The notes under the pieces were generated by a model. It saw only the letters and a program-made list of their open reading frames with translations. It was not told where the DNA came from and did no database searches. Of a DNA stretch of 7,970 bases, positions 1-6,123 are shown one piece after another. The position numbers and the translations under genes are program-made. Each line of letters begins with the position of its first letter. The first letter of the stretch is position 1. Source of the DNA: an uncultured Peptococcaceae bacterium (lineage in GTDB: Bacteria; Bacillota; Peptococcia; Peptococcales; Peptococcaceae); the NCBI GenBank assembly GCA_902462325.1, contig CABQBF010000122.1:1-7970 (forward strand). Reading direction: 5' to 3'.

Positions 1-60
1 GGCCAGTGCGCCTGCCACAGAATTTGGATTTGACTTTGCTGAAACTTTTAATACTTCCAT
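1..60 (-). CDS. spoVS: Stage V sporulation protein S (SpoVS), N-terminal 20 residues only
   Basis: Reading leftward from the ATG at 60-58, the 20 visible codons begin MEVLKVSAKSNPNSVAG, which matches my recall of the very conserved start of SpoVS (Bacillus MEILKVSAKSSPNSVAG). SpoVS is a small (about 86 residue) Alba-like, probably nucleic-acid-binding protein that affects septation and coat assembly during sporulation. The gene runs off the left edge of the window, so about three quarters is missing. An AGGAGGT ribosome site at 75-69 lies 8 bases before the ATG. It sits directly downstream of the ymdB-type gene, the same order as in Bacillus, and has its own sigma-H-like promoter at 115-143. 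Identity is firm despite the short stretch because the N-terminus is so conserved and the neighbourhood agrees. Confidence 0.9.
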   Translation of the reverse strand, partial: MEVLKVSAKSNPNSVAGALA

Positions 61-114
61 AAGATTTTACCTCCTGAAAAATTTAAAAATGGTAATATTT
101 TGAATACTATTATT

Positions 115-143
115 ATATTCAACAGTTCCCAAGATATTCCTTT
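115..143 (-). promoter_or_regulatory. Sigma-H-like promoter of spoVS
   Basis: On the minus strand AAAGGAATA (143-135) is followed after exactly 11 bases by GTTGAATAT (123-115). This fits the sigma-H consensus RnAGGAwWW - N11-12 - RnnGAATww at every fixed position. Transcription would begin near 107, leaving a leader of about 45 bases before the spoVS ATG. spoVS of B. subtilis is known to be transcribed by sigma-H, which makes the match more meaningful. A TATAAT also lies in this stretch (117-112), but no sigma-A -35 sits at 16-18 bases from it. Confidence 0.72.
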
Positions 144-192
144 TTTCAGAACAAAATTTTATGGAAATTTTTAGCTTTTTCTTATTTCAGCT

Positions 193-966
193 TTAAACCC
201 GCAACCCCGTAATATCTTTTGCTTTTCCTGTTTTATCGTCCAGTTCTACCACAACTGCGCAGAGCTGTGCCGCCCCCTCCGCGTGCTGGAACCGCACCGG
301 AATTTGGGTTATAAATTGCTGTACCGCCAATTCGGTTTTTACGCCCAACACCGAATCTATGGCCCCAGTCATGCCCACATCACTAATATATGCAGCGCCT
401 TTGGGCAATATGCAGGCATCGGCAGTCTGCACATGGGTATGGGTGCCCAATACGGCACTAACCCGTCCATCTACATAGCGGGCGAAGGCTATCTTCTCCG
501 ACGTGGCTTCTCCGTGAAAATCAATGATAATATGGCGCACGCCCTGCCGCTGCAAATCGTCCAGCAAGGCGTCGATCATGGTGAAAGGCGAAGGCAGTGT
601 GCTGACATACACATTGCCCAGCAAATTGATCACCGCCACCTGATTGCGCCCCAAGTCCACCAGCGTATAGCCCCGCCCCGGCGTGCCGGCTGGATAATTA
701 TAAGGACGAACAAGGGCCTCTTCCCTGTCGATAAACTGATAAATTTCGCTGTTGGCCCAAGTGTGATTGCCCATAGTGACCACATCGGCACCGGCAAACC
801 GCAACTCGCCAAATTGTTTTTCTGTGATGCCGTTGCGCTCCGCTGCATTTTCTCCGTTTACGATAACCAGATCAATCTGCTGCTGCCGCCGCAACCGGCC
901 AAGCTCCTGCCGGGCTTTTTCCAGCCCGGCTTTGCCTGTAATATCTCCTACAAATAAAATCCTCAA
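193..966 (-). CDS. ymdB: YmdB-family (TIGR00282) metallophosphoesterase, 2',3'-cyclic nucleotide phosphodiesterase type
   Basis: A 257-residue single-domain metallophosphoesterase; B. subtilis YmdB has 264 residues. That enzyme is a dimetal phosphodiesterase hydrolysing 2',3'-cyclic nucleotides and is needed for biofilm and motility decisions. The metal and catalytic motifs are all visible: GDITG (D8), NGEN (catalytic-type E39), GNHTW (N67, H68), DFHGEATSEK (H151) and GTHTH (H176, H178). I chose the TTG at 966-964 because GGGGAGGA at 983-976 lies 9 bases upstream, because MRILFVGD is the family N-terminus, and because D8/E39/N67/H68 then have the same numbers as in the Bacillus protein. An ATG at 1038 in the same frame would add 24 unrelated residues read inside the upstream gene. 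The TTG overlaps the TGA of the LRAT-like gene (TTGA), implying coupled translation. I see no convincing intrinsic terminator after it, so read-through into spoVS is possible. Confidence 0.93.
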   Translation of the reverse strand: MRILFVGDITGKAGLEKARQELGRLRRQQQIDLVIVNGENAAERNGITEKQFGELRFAGADVVTMGNHTWANSEIYQFIDREEALVRPYNYPAGTPGRGYTLVDLGRNQVAVINLLGNVYVSTLPSPFTMIDALLDDLQRQGVRHIIIDFHGEATSEKIAFARYVDGRVSAVLGTHTHVQTADACILPKGAAYISDVGMTGAIDSVLGVKTELAVQQFITQIPVRFQHAEGAAQLCAVVVELDDKTGKAKDITGLRV

Positions 967-1418
967 TCTCTGAAATCCTCCCCAAAAACTTCCCGCATCA
1001 TCACCTGCCGGGAAATACGCCGTCCGCAGGCGCACCAATTTACAAAATGTTCACAATTATTGCAGAGAAAATTATAACCGCCAAAGTTGCAGCCCACCTG
1101 GCTCAGCGCTCGCCGGGCAACCTCCTCCGGTGGAAAGGCAAACCGCACCTCGCAGGCTGGACAAATCACGCCGCCCTGACAAAACTCGGCGCAGCTTGTG
1201 CGCTGGATCCAGGCATTGGCGTGAATATACTGCAATTTGCCGCGAAAATGCACCACCGTTCCATCGCCCAAATCCAAGCCATAGTGGCGAAAGGTGGGAA
1301 ACCCGTCCTGCAGCTGCTGTAAAAAGATGCGCTGCTTCAGCTCCAGCATATTGTCCCGAATCAGCCGCTGCTCTGCCGGATTAATATTCCGCACGGTATA
1401 AATGGCACGACATGTCAT
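963..1418 (-). CDS. LRAT-domain (NlpC/P60-like) cysteine protein with an extra cysteine cluster
   Basis: A 151-residue protein whose core reads as a lecithin:retinol acyltransferase-type permuted papain fold. HYGLDLGDG supplies His45, VVHF supplies His57 (spacing of 12, as H60/H72 in human LRAT), and NCEHFVNWCACG supplies the putative nucleophile Cys122. The family includes thiol acyltransferases, phospholipases and amidases acting by a Cys-His mechanism; the substrate here is unknown. There is no signal peptide or membrane segment, so it is probably cytoplasmic; residues 1-40 look helical. Between His57 and Cys122 lies an unusual CxxxCx5CxxC cluster (C76, C80, C86, C89), with more cysteines at 110, 119, 129 and 131, suggesting a bound metal. 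The ATG at 1418-1416 is supported by GAGGTG at 1432-1427, 8 bases upstream. Its TGA overlaps the TTG start of ymdB, so the two form an operon. Fold assignment is good; role unknown. Confidence 0.78.
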   Translation of the reverse strand: MTCRAIYTVRNINPAEQRLIRDNMLELKQRIFLQQLQDGFPTFRHYGLDLGDGTVVHFRGKLQYIHANAWIQRTSCAEFCQGGVICPACEVRFAFPPEEVARRALSQVGCNFGGYNFLCNNCEHFVNWCACGRRISRQVMMREVFGEDFRD

Positions 1419-1449
1419 GCTGTACTCACCTCACTGTCTGTTACAGCAT
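1417..1449 (-). promoter_or_regulatory. Possible hairpin around the ribosome site of the LRAT-like gene
   Basis: In the minus-strand transcript ATGCTGT (1449-1443) can pair with ACAGCAT (1423-1417), a perfect 7-bp stem with a 19-base loop. The loop holds the GAGGTG ribosome site, and the right arm includes the first two bases of the start codon. This could modulate initiation of the LRAT-like gene and, by coupling, of ymdB. A stem this short can arise by chance, so I hold it weakly. Confidence 0.3.
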
Positions 1450-1503
1450 ATGAATGACAACGCCGACAGGTGCCTAAGTAAAAAACCGTTTGTCTCTGTT
1501 TTC

Positions 1504-1532
1504 ATCTTATCACACCACAATTGTTCGTGCAA
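1504..1532 (-). promoter_or_regulatory. Extended -10 (sigma-A type) promoter of the LRAT-like/ymdB operon
   Basis: TTGCAC (1532-1527), a 17-base spacer, then TAAGAT (1509-1504) on the minus strand, with TG one base before the -10 (TGATAAGAT), the extended -10 form. The -35 matches TTGACA at only three positions, which the TG may offset. The predicted start near 1497 gives a leader of about 79 bases. It lies in the 183-base gap between the YitT-type gene and the LRAT-like gene, where I see no clear intrinsic terminator for the former. Confidence 0.5.
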
Positions 1533-1601
1533 TGAAGTATTACCAGTTTTATTACATTTTGCCGGCCTGCTTTTCCGTATGAAAGAGCGGGATCCTGTCT
1601 G

Positions 1602-2441
1602 TTACCGCGCCATACTATAGCCACGACCATTTACTTCACGTACTGTAGAAATAATCACAAAAGCATTGGCGTCTACATCTTTAATCACTTGCTTCACCAG
1701 CACCAAATTTTTATAAGGTATCACCGTCAACAGTACCTGCTGCGGCATTCGCTCATAGCCGGACTCTGCTGTGAGTAAGGTCACTCCACTGTCGCACTGC
1801 TGCAAAATGGCCTGGCGGATTTGCTCGTGCTGCTTGCTGATAATCAGCGCCTGCACCTTTACATCCCCATAGGCCAAGGTTTGATTCAGCATAAAGGACG
1901 TTAACAGCACCACCAATATCCCATACAGCATGCCGGTGTTCTGCTGCCAGATTAATTGCAGAAGGATGATAGATACGTCAATAACCGCCATAGCCTTGGA
2001 AACCTGTACGCCGCAATATTTATGCAGCAATAAAGATAATACGTCTACGCCGCCAGTGCTGCCATTGTTGCCAATTACCAGCCCAATGCCGCAGCCAATG
2101 GCCACACCGCCTAACAGGGAGGCTAAGAGCCAATCCTGGGTTAACTCCGGGAATAAAGAAAATTTTGTGAAAAACTGTAAGAAGAATGGAAATACCAATG
2201 CTGACAATGCTGTGGAAAAGGCGAACTCTTTCCCCAGAAACAATGCGCCTGCCAAAAAAAGCAATGTGTTCACCAGTCCTGTCAATATCGCGATATCCAA
2301 AGGAAAAATGTGCTGCAAAACCAGACTCAACCCCGTCACGCCGCCGGCAATAAAGCCATTAGCCAGCACCACCTGTCCTAGGCCCAGCGTAATCAATCCA
2401 TTACCAAGCAAAATCCACAAGCATTTTTTTAGCCGCAGCAT
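1602..2441 (-). CDS. YitT-family integral membrane protein (DUF161 plus C-terminal DUF2179)
   Basis: A 279-residue membrane protein, almost exactly the length of B. subtilis YitT (280). Residues 1 to about 190 form five or six hydrophobic segments in two related halves, each with a glycine-rich motif (GFIAGGVTGLSL at 29-40, GNNGSTGGVDVLSL at 124-137). Residues about 190-279 form the soluble DUF2179 domain with the typical ending FVIISTVREVNGRGY. The molecular function of the family is not established; some members are described as transporters. I chose the ATG at 2441-2439, which has AGGAGGA at 2455-2449, 7 bases upstream. The frame stays open for 24 more codons to a TTG at 2513, but that stretch is unlike the family and has no ribosome site. 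It is preceded by a long structured leader (2442-2718) and appears to be a single-gene unit. Confidence 0.9.
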   Translation of the reverse strand: MLRLKKCLWILLGNGLITLGLGQVVLANGFIAGGVTGLSLVLQHIFPLDIAILTGLVNTLLFLAGALFLGKEFAFSTALSALVFPFFLQFFTKFSLFPELTQDWLLASLLGGVAIGCGIGLVIGNNGSTGGVDVLSLLLHKYCGVQVSKAMAVIDVSIILLQLIWQQNTGMLYGILVVLLTSFMLNQTLAYGDVKVQALIISKQHEQIRQAILQQCDSGVTLLTAESGYERMPQQVLLTVIPYKNLVLVKQVIKDVDANAFVIISTVREVNGRGYSMAR

Positions 2442-2533
2442 TTGTGTATCCTCCTCTCTGGACTCCATTGCAAATTTCTCCCATCCATGGCGTAAACGGT
2501 AAACAACAACCAATCTGAAATATCTTTTTGCAT
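2429..2533 (-). CDS. Possible 34-codon upstream ORF overlapping the YitT-type start
   Basis: An ATG at 2533-2531 preceded by GGGAGA at 2546-2541 (7-base spacing) opens a 34-codon frame (MQKDISDWLLFTVYA..., ending HKCCG) that stops with TAA at 2431-2429, 11 bases inside the YitT-type gene in another frame. The overlap geometry fits either translational coupling or a leader peptide controlling downstream initiation. I recognise no homologue, and the peptide has no run of a single amino acid that would mark classic attenuation. It may be a chance ORF. Confidence 0.28.
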   Translation of the reverse strand: MQKDISDWLLFTVYAMDGRNLQWSPERRIHKCCG

Positions 2534-2547
2534 AGAACGCTCTCCCG

Positions 2548-2690
2548 TCTGCCTCCTACCATACTGCAGTCCTACTTTTTTATTTTGATATCTCGCCGCT
2601 CTTTCTTCCTTCGCAGCAAAGACGCAGACAGGCAGAGCATCGCTATGTCTACCATAGTGTTATGCTCCGCCTGCTACCATCCTGCAATCT
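2548..2690. repeat. Imperfect direct repeat in the YitT-type leader
   Basis: Two related segments lie about 118 bases apart: GCCTCCTACCATACTGCAGTC at about 2551-2571 and GCCTGCTACCATCCTGCAATC at about 2669-2689 (plus strand as written, differing at 4 of 21 positions). A little similarity continues to the left of each. The distal copy runs into one arm of the 2628-2674 inverted repeat; the proximal copy lies just upstream of the possible 34-codon ORF. It may be a duplicated protein- or RNA-binding element, or the remnant of a small duplication. Confidence 0.5.
2628..2674 (-). repeat. Inverted repeat able to form a two-tier RNA hairpin after assT / in the YitT-type leader
   Basis: In the minus-strand transcript GCAGGCGGAGCAT (2674-2662) pairs over 13 positions with ATGCTCTGCCTGT (2640-2628), with 11 Watson-Crick pairs and two G-U pairs. 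Inside the loop CTATG (2657-2653) pairs with CATAG (2647-2643) around a 5-base loop. The structure begins about 45 bases after the assT stop. No U-run follows, so it is not a standard intrinsic terminator; it could stabilise the assT mRNA end or be part of a regulatory leader for the YitT-type gene. I do not recognise a known riboswitch class. The rest of 2442-2718 holds the direct repeats, the possible upstream ORF and no promoter I trust. Confidence 0.55.
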
Positions 2691-2718
2691 ATTTACATTC
2701 TTCTGTTCTATATTACTT

Positions 2719-4599
2719 TTAAACTGTAATTTCTACGCCGGTTTCATAAATTTTTCCGTCAATCAACACTTTAATCTGATAGGTACCGGCTAATCCTTCT
2801 TTATTGATATATTTATCAACTGCTTTTTCATCAGCTTTCTGGAATGTACCTACGCACATAGCCTGAAATTCTTCTGTTGTGGTTTTTACCGGATACCGAC
2901 GCAGATTTCCCTGTTCGTCCTGCAACAGCACCTGTACCATTGTGCCGGCTTCAAAACGGCCATAGAAGATAATTCTATCCGCTTCTTCCTCCACTTTTGC
3001 TGCATAACTTTCCGGAACCAACTGTCCTGTTTCTTCTGCGCGTACTTTCATTTTGGTTATGGGCGTTACGCCTAAGTGACCAATCACGCGGCCGCTGCCC
3101 AATTCGGCTGTTTCATTTTCATAGTATAGCTGCAATTTTTCAGCTCGATAATAATTGGCCGGCGTATGCATTTCATATAGAACCTGCCCATCCTGCACTT
3201 CTACTGTAATAGACTCTAACTCCACGTCCGGATTTTTGCGGGCCAGCTGCGAACCCAACCCTTCCGGCGTTTCGCCTTTTAACCAAGCAATGCCGCCCGA
3301 ATGTACCAGATAGTGGCCGTCGGCATAATATTCTACATTGCAGATATACGGCGAGAAAAATTCATTGCCCCGTTCTTTCCCATACTGCCATACCTGTTCA
3401 ATTTCCATTTTTTCTGTGTCAATATGATACCGCACACCACGAGAGAAGTTATCTTTGCCCAAAATATAATTTTCTTTGTTTTTTGCGCGATAGTGGCCGT
3501 TATCAAAGCACATAATATCGCCGTCCGGACAAACAAGACAAGCGTGCTGTTCATACTGCCAGTCAAAATTGGCTGTATCGCCCACCGGTTTAAAGAAGTA
3601 TTTCTCTACCATTTCCTGCGGCCAGCCTTCCGGATCGCCAAGAATCCAATTCAATTTTCCGCTTTCAAAATCAATATTTACAACGGCATCCTGATGACGG
3701 CCAGATAAAGTCAGGCTATTGGTCTTTTTATCATACCAAACAGCATTATTATGGAACCAGTCCTTTTCGTCCTGACTGCCGGAACCGGCCACTGGATACT
3801 GCGGCAGAAAATCTTTATAATCCCAGGTACGCAAAATTTCGCCGTTTTTCCTATCAACCTGTACGCACATATCTTCTACCGTCTTACTGGTTAAATCCTG
3901 TGTTAAAATTAACAGGCTGCCGTCCTCCATTTCAAACTGGTCATGATGATAACCGCCAGGAATTTTATATTCGGTAAAGATTTTTCCGCTAAAGGCCATT
4001 TCAACAACGCCGCTGGTGTAATAATGGGCGCCCATGTAACGATCTGAACCGATTAAAATGTGTCCGTTTTTCAGCCGTTTTAAGTCAAAGTTAAAATTCT
4101 GCGGAGAATACCAGCGCACATCACCGGCATAGTCATATACAGTCGGCGTCGCATTCATAGCCACTGTTAAGGCCATCATATCCTGTCCCATATATTCAGG
4201 AGTTGTCATAATTTTGGTACAACGTTTTACCTTGGCCGGCGCAGCTGGCGTTTTGATAGTAACACTGTTTTTACGGCCATCAGATAAGGTAATTTCCACT
4301 GTGTTGATATACCCGTCATACAAGCCGTAAATAGGCAGGATATGCTCGGTTGCCGCAGGGAAGGTATGCACCACGTCAGCTGGCTTTGTTTTCCCTAACA
4401 CACGAATTTCAGCTTCTACAGGTTCCGCAGTAGAAAACAGCACCATGGCGGTCAGCGGTGCAATCAAATACGGATTTAATTTCACGAACGGCTGCTCTAA
4501 GGTATAATTTCCGGCATGAAACTCTGCCAGCATAGCATCTTCTGCCTGCTTTTGTTTTACTACCGTATGCTCGATATATTCATAATTTATTTTTTTCAT
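2719..4599 (-). CDS. assT: Aryl-sulfate sulfotransferase (AssT/ASST type), apparently cytoplasmic
   Basis: A 626-residue PAPS-independent sulfotransferase that should move a sulfo group from one aryl sulfate to another phenol through a sulfo-histidine. Residues about 35-120 match the N-terminal beta domain (start LNPYLIAPLTA), followed by the propeller (about 125-485). Four active-site positions known from E. coli AssT are recognisable: GYHHDQ (His218/219), WFHNNAVWYD (His283), SGRHQDAVV (Arg301, 18 residues later as H356/R374 in E. coli) and YEQHACL (His352, the presumed sulfated histidine). Unlike the periplasmic enterobacterial enzyme (about 598 residues with signal peptide) it has no hydrophobic N-terminus, and it carries a beta-rich C-terminal tail of about 140 residues. 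I chose the ATG at 4599-4597, 12 bases after GAAAGG at 4617-4612; the in-frame ATG at 4608 (three extra residues) is only 3 bases from that site but remains possible. It lies 43 bases after the permease gene, clearly one operon. Confidence 0.9.
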   Translation of the reverse strand: MKKINYEYIEHTVVKQKQAEDAMLAEFHAGNYTLEQPFVKLNPYLIAPLTAMVLFSTAEPVEAEIRVLGKTKPADVVHTFPAATEHILPIYGLYDGYINTVEITLSDGRKNSVTIKTPAAPAKVKRCTKIMTTPEYMGQDMMALTVAMNATPTVYDYAGDVRWYSPQNFNFDLKRLKNGHILIGSDRYMGAHYYTSGVVEMAFSGKIFTEYKIPGGYHHDQFEMEDGSLLILTQDLTSKTVEDMCVQVDRKNGEILRTWDYKDFLPQYPVAGSGSQDEKDWFHNNAVWYDKKTNSLTLSGRHQDAVVNIDFESGKLNWILGDPEGWPQEMVEKYFFKPVGDTANFDWQYEQHACLVCPDGDIMCFDNGHYRAKNKENYILGKDNFSRGVRYHIDTEKMEIEQVWQYGKERGNEFFSPYICNVEYYADGHYLVHSGGIAWLKGETPEGLGSQLARKNPDVELESITVEVQDGQVLYEMHTPANYYRAEKLQLYYENETAELGSGRVIGHLGVTPITKMKVRAEETGQLVPESYAAKVEEEADRIIFYGRFEAGTMVQVLLQDEQGNLRRYPVKTTTEEFQAMCVGTFQKADEKAVDKYINKEGLAGTYQIKVLIDGKIYETGVEITV

Positions 4600-4642
4600 T
4601 CTAATCATCAGCCTTTCTTTTTATAAATTTATAACGGTCTTT

Positions 4643-6031
4643 TTACATAAATCCAACAAATCTCCAATATGGAATTAAAATCAACACAAAATATACAAAG
4701 GCAATCAAGGATTTTGCCGAGAAAAATTTCATCCAGTCTTTCAAGCTAATCAAACCGAAGGAGAAGTATACCATATACAACGCATATTCATATGGCAGAA
4801 TAATCTGGTCTAAGCCGTTGGTCATTGCAAAGTACACTGCCAATGGGTTGATGCCTAATTCCATCGCAATGGATGCCATTGGTAAAGAGAATGCCGACAT
4901 AATCGCCAATGGCGTCAGCAAGAAATTCAGCAGGAAGCAAATGAGCCAAATAGCAATCATGACAACGGATACGTCTTTGCCCTGCAATACCGGCAACGCC
5001 AAATCAGCTACAATCTGTCCAATCCCTAAGGAGCCGGCTGTAGAGCCAATGGCCATACAAGAAGCCACAAAGATGATAAATGAAAAATCTGCTTTCTGCA
5101 AAATGCTGGTTGGCGCAACATTAATACCTGGTAAAAAGCATAGCAGCGGAATCAGCGCAAAGCACCAGCCTGCGTCTATGCCATGATAGTTTGTTGTCAG
5201 CAGCGCAATAAACAGAAACAATACGATAACCAAAGATTTCTTTTCGCTGCTGCTCATATTGCCCAATTCTTTATACTCTGCTTCAAAATAAGCTTTCCCG
5301 TTAATCGGACGATCCGGTTTAAAAAGAAACCGTGCTGCCACGACAACCAGCGCGATAAAAATGAGACCAGGCGCATTGTTGATAAAATAATCAGCCCAAC
5401 CCAGCTGCAGCTCCCCAGTTACTTCTTTGCCGGCATTTACCATCATAAAGAAGGTTGGGTAGTACAAAAACAGCATTGGAGGCGCTACAGCACCAGTAGC
5501 AGCAGCCAACAGAATTGCAGCAGATTCTTTGGATTTTCCCAGGTTCAATGCATTACATAGCCCCAAAGCCAACGCCGCCATGGGGATGGCCACTTTCCCC
5601 GGAATCATCAGGTTCAAAATTATGCCGGCTAAGGCCAAGCCTACTAAAATACCTGTAAAAGAACCGCCTGTTAAAATGATACATTTATAAGCAATACGTT
5701 TTAAAAAGCCATTATAAGTTAATACTTCTGCCAATAATAATCCGCCCAATACCATCCACGGTACGTTCTGTGTCCATGGTGATAATACAATGTTAGCCGG
5801 CGCGACTTTTAAAATAATATATAAAACTGGAAACGCCAAACATACCACTGTGCGGTTCAGATTTTCAAAAGCAAAGGTTAAAATTGCAAAAATTGTAATA
5901 GCTAAAAAGAGTTTTACTGGTTGGGTATATACTTCTGTAGTAGGCACCAGCAGCAAAACAATCGGTAATCCGATAGTAAGTATCCAGCCTAGGATATCCT
6001 TACGACTCATAGATTTCACTGCGTCAGACAT
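4643..6031 (-). CDS. SLC13/DASS-like (ion transporter superfamily) permease
   Basis: A 462-residue membrane protein with about 10-12 hydrophobic segments in two halves, of the size and layout of divalent-anion:sodium symporters (sulfate, dicarboxylates). Features supporting the family are the two hairpin-like regions about residues 137-192 (including ATGAVAPPM) and 367-395, the polar segment 238-266 between the halves, and the hydrophobic C-terminus. The usual SNT sodium/substrate motifs are not visible: the equivalent places read LMIPGKVAIP and LLTPLAIMSAFSLP, so coupling and substrate may differ from the classical members. The ATG at 6031 has AAGGAGGA at 6045-6038, 6 bases upstream. Being first in an operon with a signal-less AssT, it may import an organic sulfate ester or export sulfate or a product; this is inference. 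Family membership is likely, the substrate is not established. Confidence 0.78.
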   Translation of the reverse strand: MSDAVKSMSRKDILGWILTIGLPIVLLLVPTTEVYTQPVKLFLAITIFAILTFAFENLNRTVVCLAFPVLYIILKVAPANIVLSPWTQNVPWMVLGGLLLAEVLTYNGFLKRIAYKCIILTGGSFTGILVGLALAGIILNLMIPGKVAIPMAALALGLCNALNLGKSKESAAILLAAATGAVAPPMLFLYYPTFFMMVNAGKEVTGELQLGWADYFINNAPGLIFIALVVVAARFLFKPDRPINGKAYFEAEYKELGNMSSSEKKSLVIVLFLFIALLTTNYHGIDAGWCFALIPLLCFLPGINVAPTSILQKADFSFIIFVASCMAIGSTAGSLGIGQIVADLALPVLQGKDVSVVMIAIWLICFLLNFLLTPLAIMSAFSLPMASIAMELGINPLAVYFAMTNGLDQIILPYEYALYMVYFSFGLISLKDWMKFFSAKSLIAFVYFVLILIPYWRFVGFM

Positions 6032-6097
6032 AAAAAATCCTCCTTAATAAATAAATTTTTTTGCTCGCAAAAGTACTCTTACAATAGCTTTGAACTA

Positions 6098-6103
6098 ATT
6101 ATA
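6098..6103 (-). promoter_or_regulatory. -10 element of the permease-assT operon (activator-dependent type)
   Basis: A perfect TATAAT at 6103-6098 on the minus strand. The hexamer 17 bases upstream (AAAGAA, 6126-6121) hardly resembles TTGACA, so the promoter probably needs an activator. Transcription would start near 6091, giving a leader of about 60 bases with the strong ribosome site of the permease gene. The palindrome centred at 6133 then falls at -42. Confidence 0.6.
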
Positions 6104-6123
6104 TAATCTATTGCCTTATTTTC

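Noticed and set aside
144..192. AT-only inverted repeat (AAAATTT/AAATTTT) after ymdB as a terminator
   Set aside because: The stem has no G-C pairs and no clean U-run; it is too weak to call an intrinsic terminator.
283..957. Long plus-strand reading frame of 224 codons opposite ymdB
   Set aside because: It lies wholly antisense to a gene with clear metallophosphoesterase motifs, its product resembles nothing I know, and it has no good ribosome site. It is an opposite-strand shadow.
967..1038. Longer ymdB starting at the ATG at 1038
   Set aside because: It adds 24 residues unlike the family, read inside the LRAT-like gene. The TTG at 966 has the better ribosome site and restores the conserved residue numbering.
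1431..1505. 24-codon ORF (MKTETNGFLLRH...) before the LRAT-like gene
   Set aside because: Its ATG overlaps the predicted -10 element, so it would lie upstream of the transcript start, and it has no ribosome site.
2442..2513. 24-codon N-terminal extension of the YitT-type protein from a TTG at 2513
   Set aside because: No ribosome site precedes it, the residues are not family-like, and the ATG at 2441 has AGGAGGA at ideal spacing with a product of the expected length.
2628..2674. The 13-bp hairpin as a rho-independent terminator of assT
   Set aside because: No U-run follows the stem on the minus strand, and none on the plus strand either. I kept it as a structured element only.
3301..3708. 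Plus-strand frame of 135 codons opposite assT
   Set aside because: It lies antisense inside a gene with all expected active-site motifs, with no supporting ribosome site or recognisable product.
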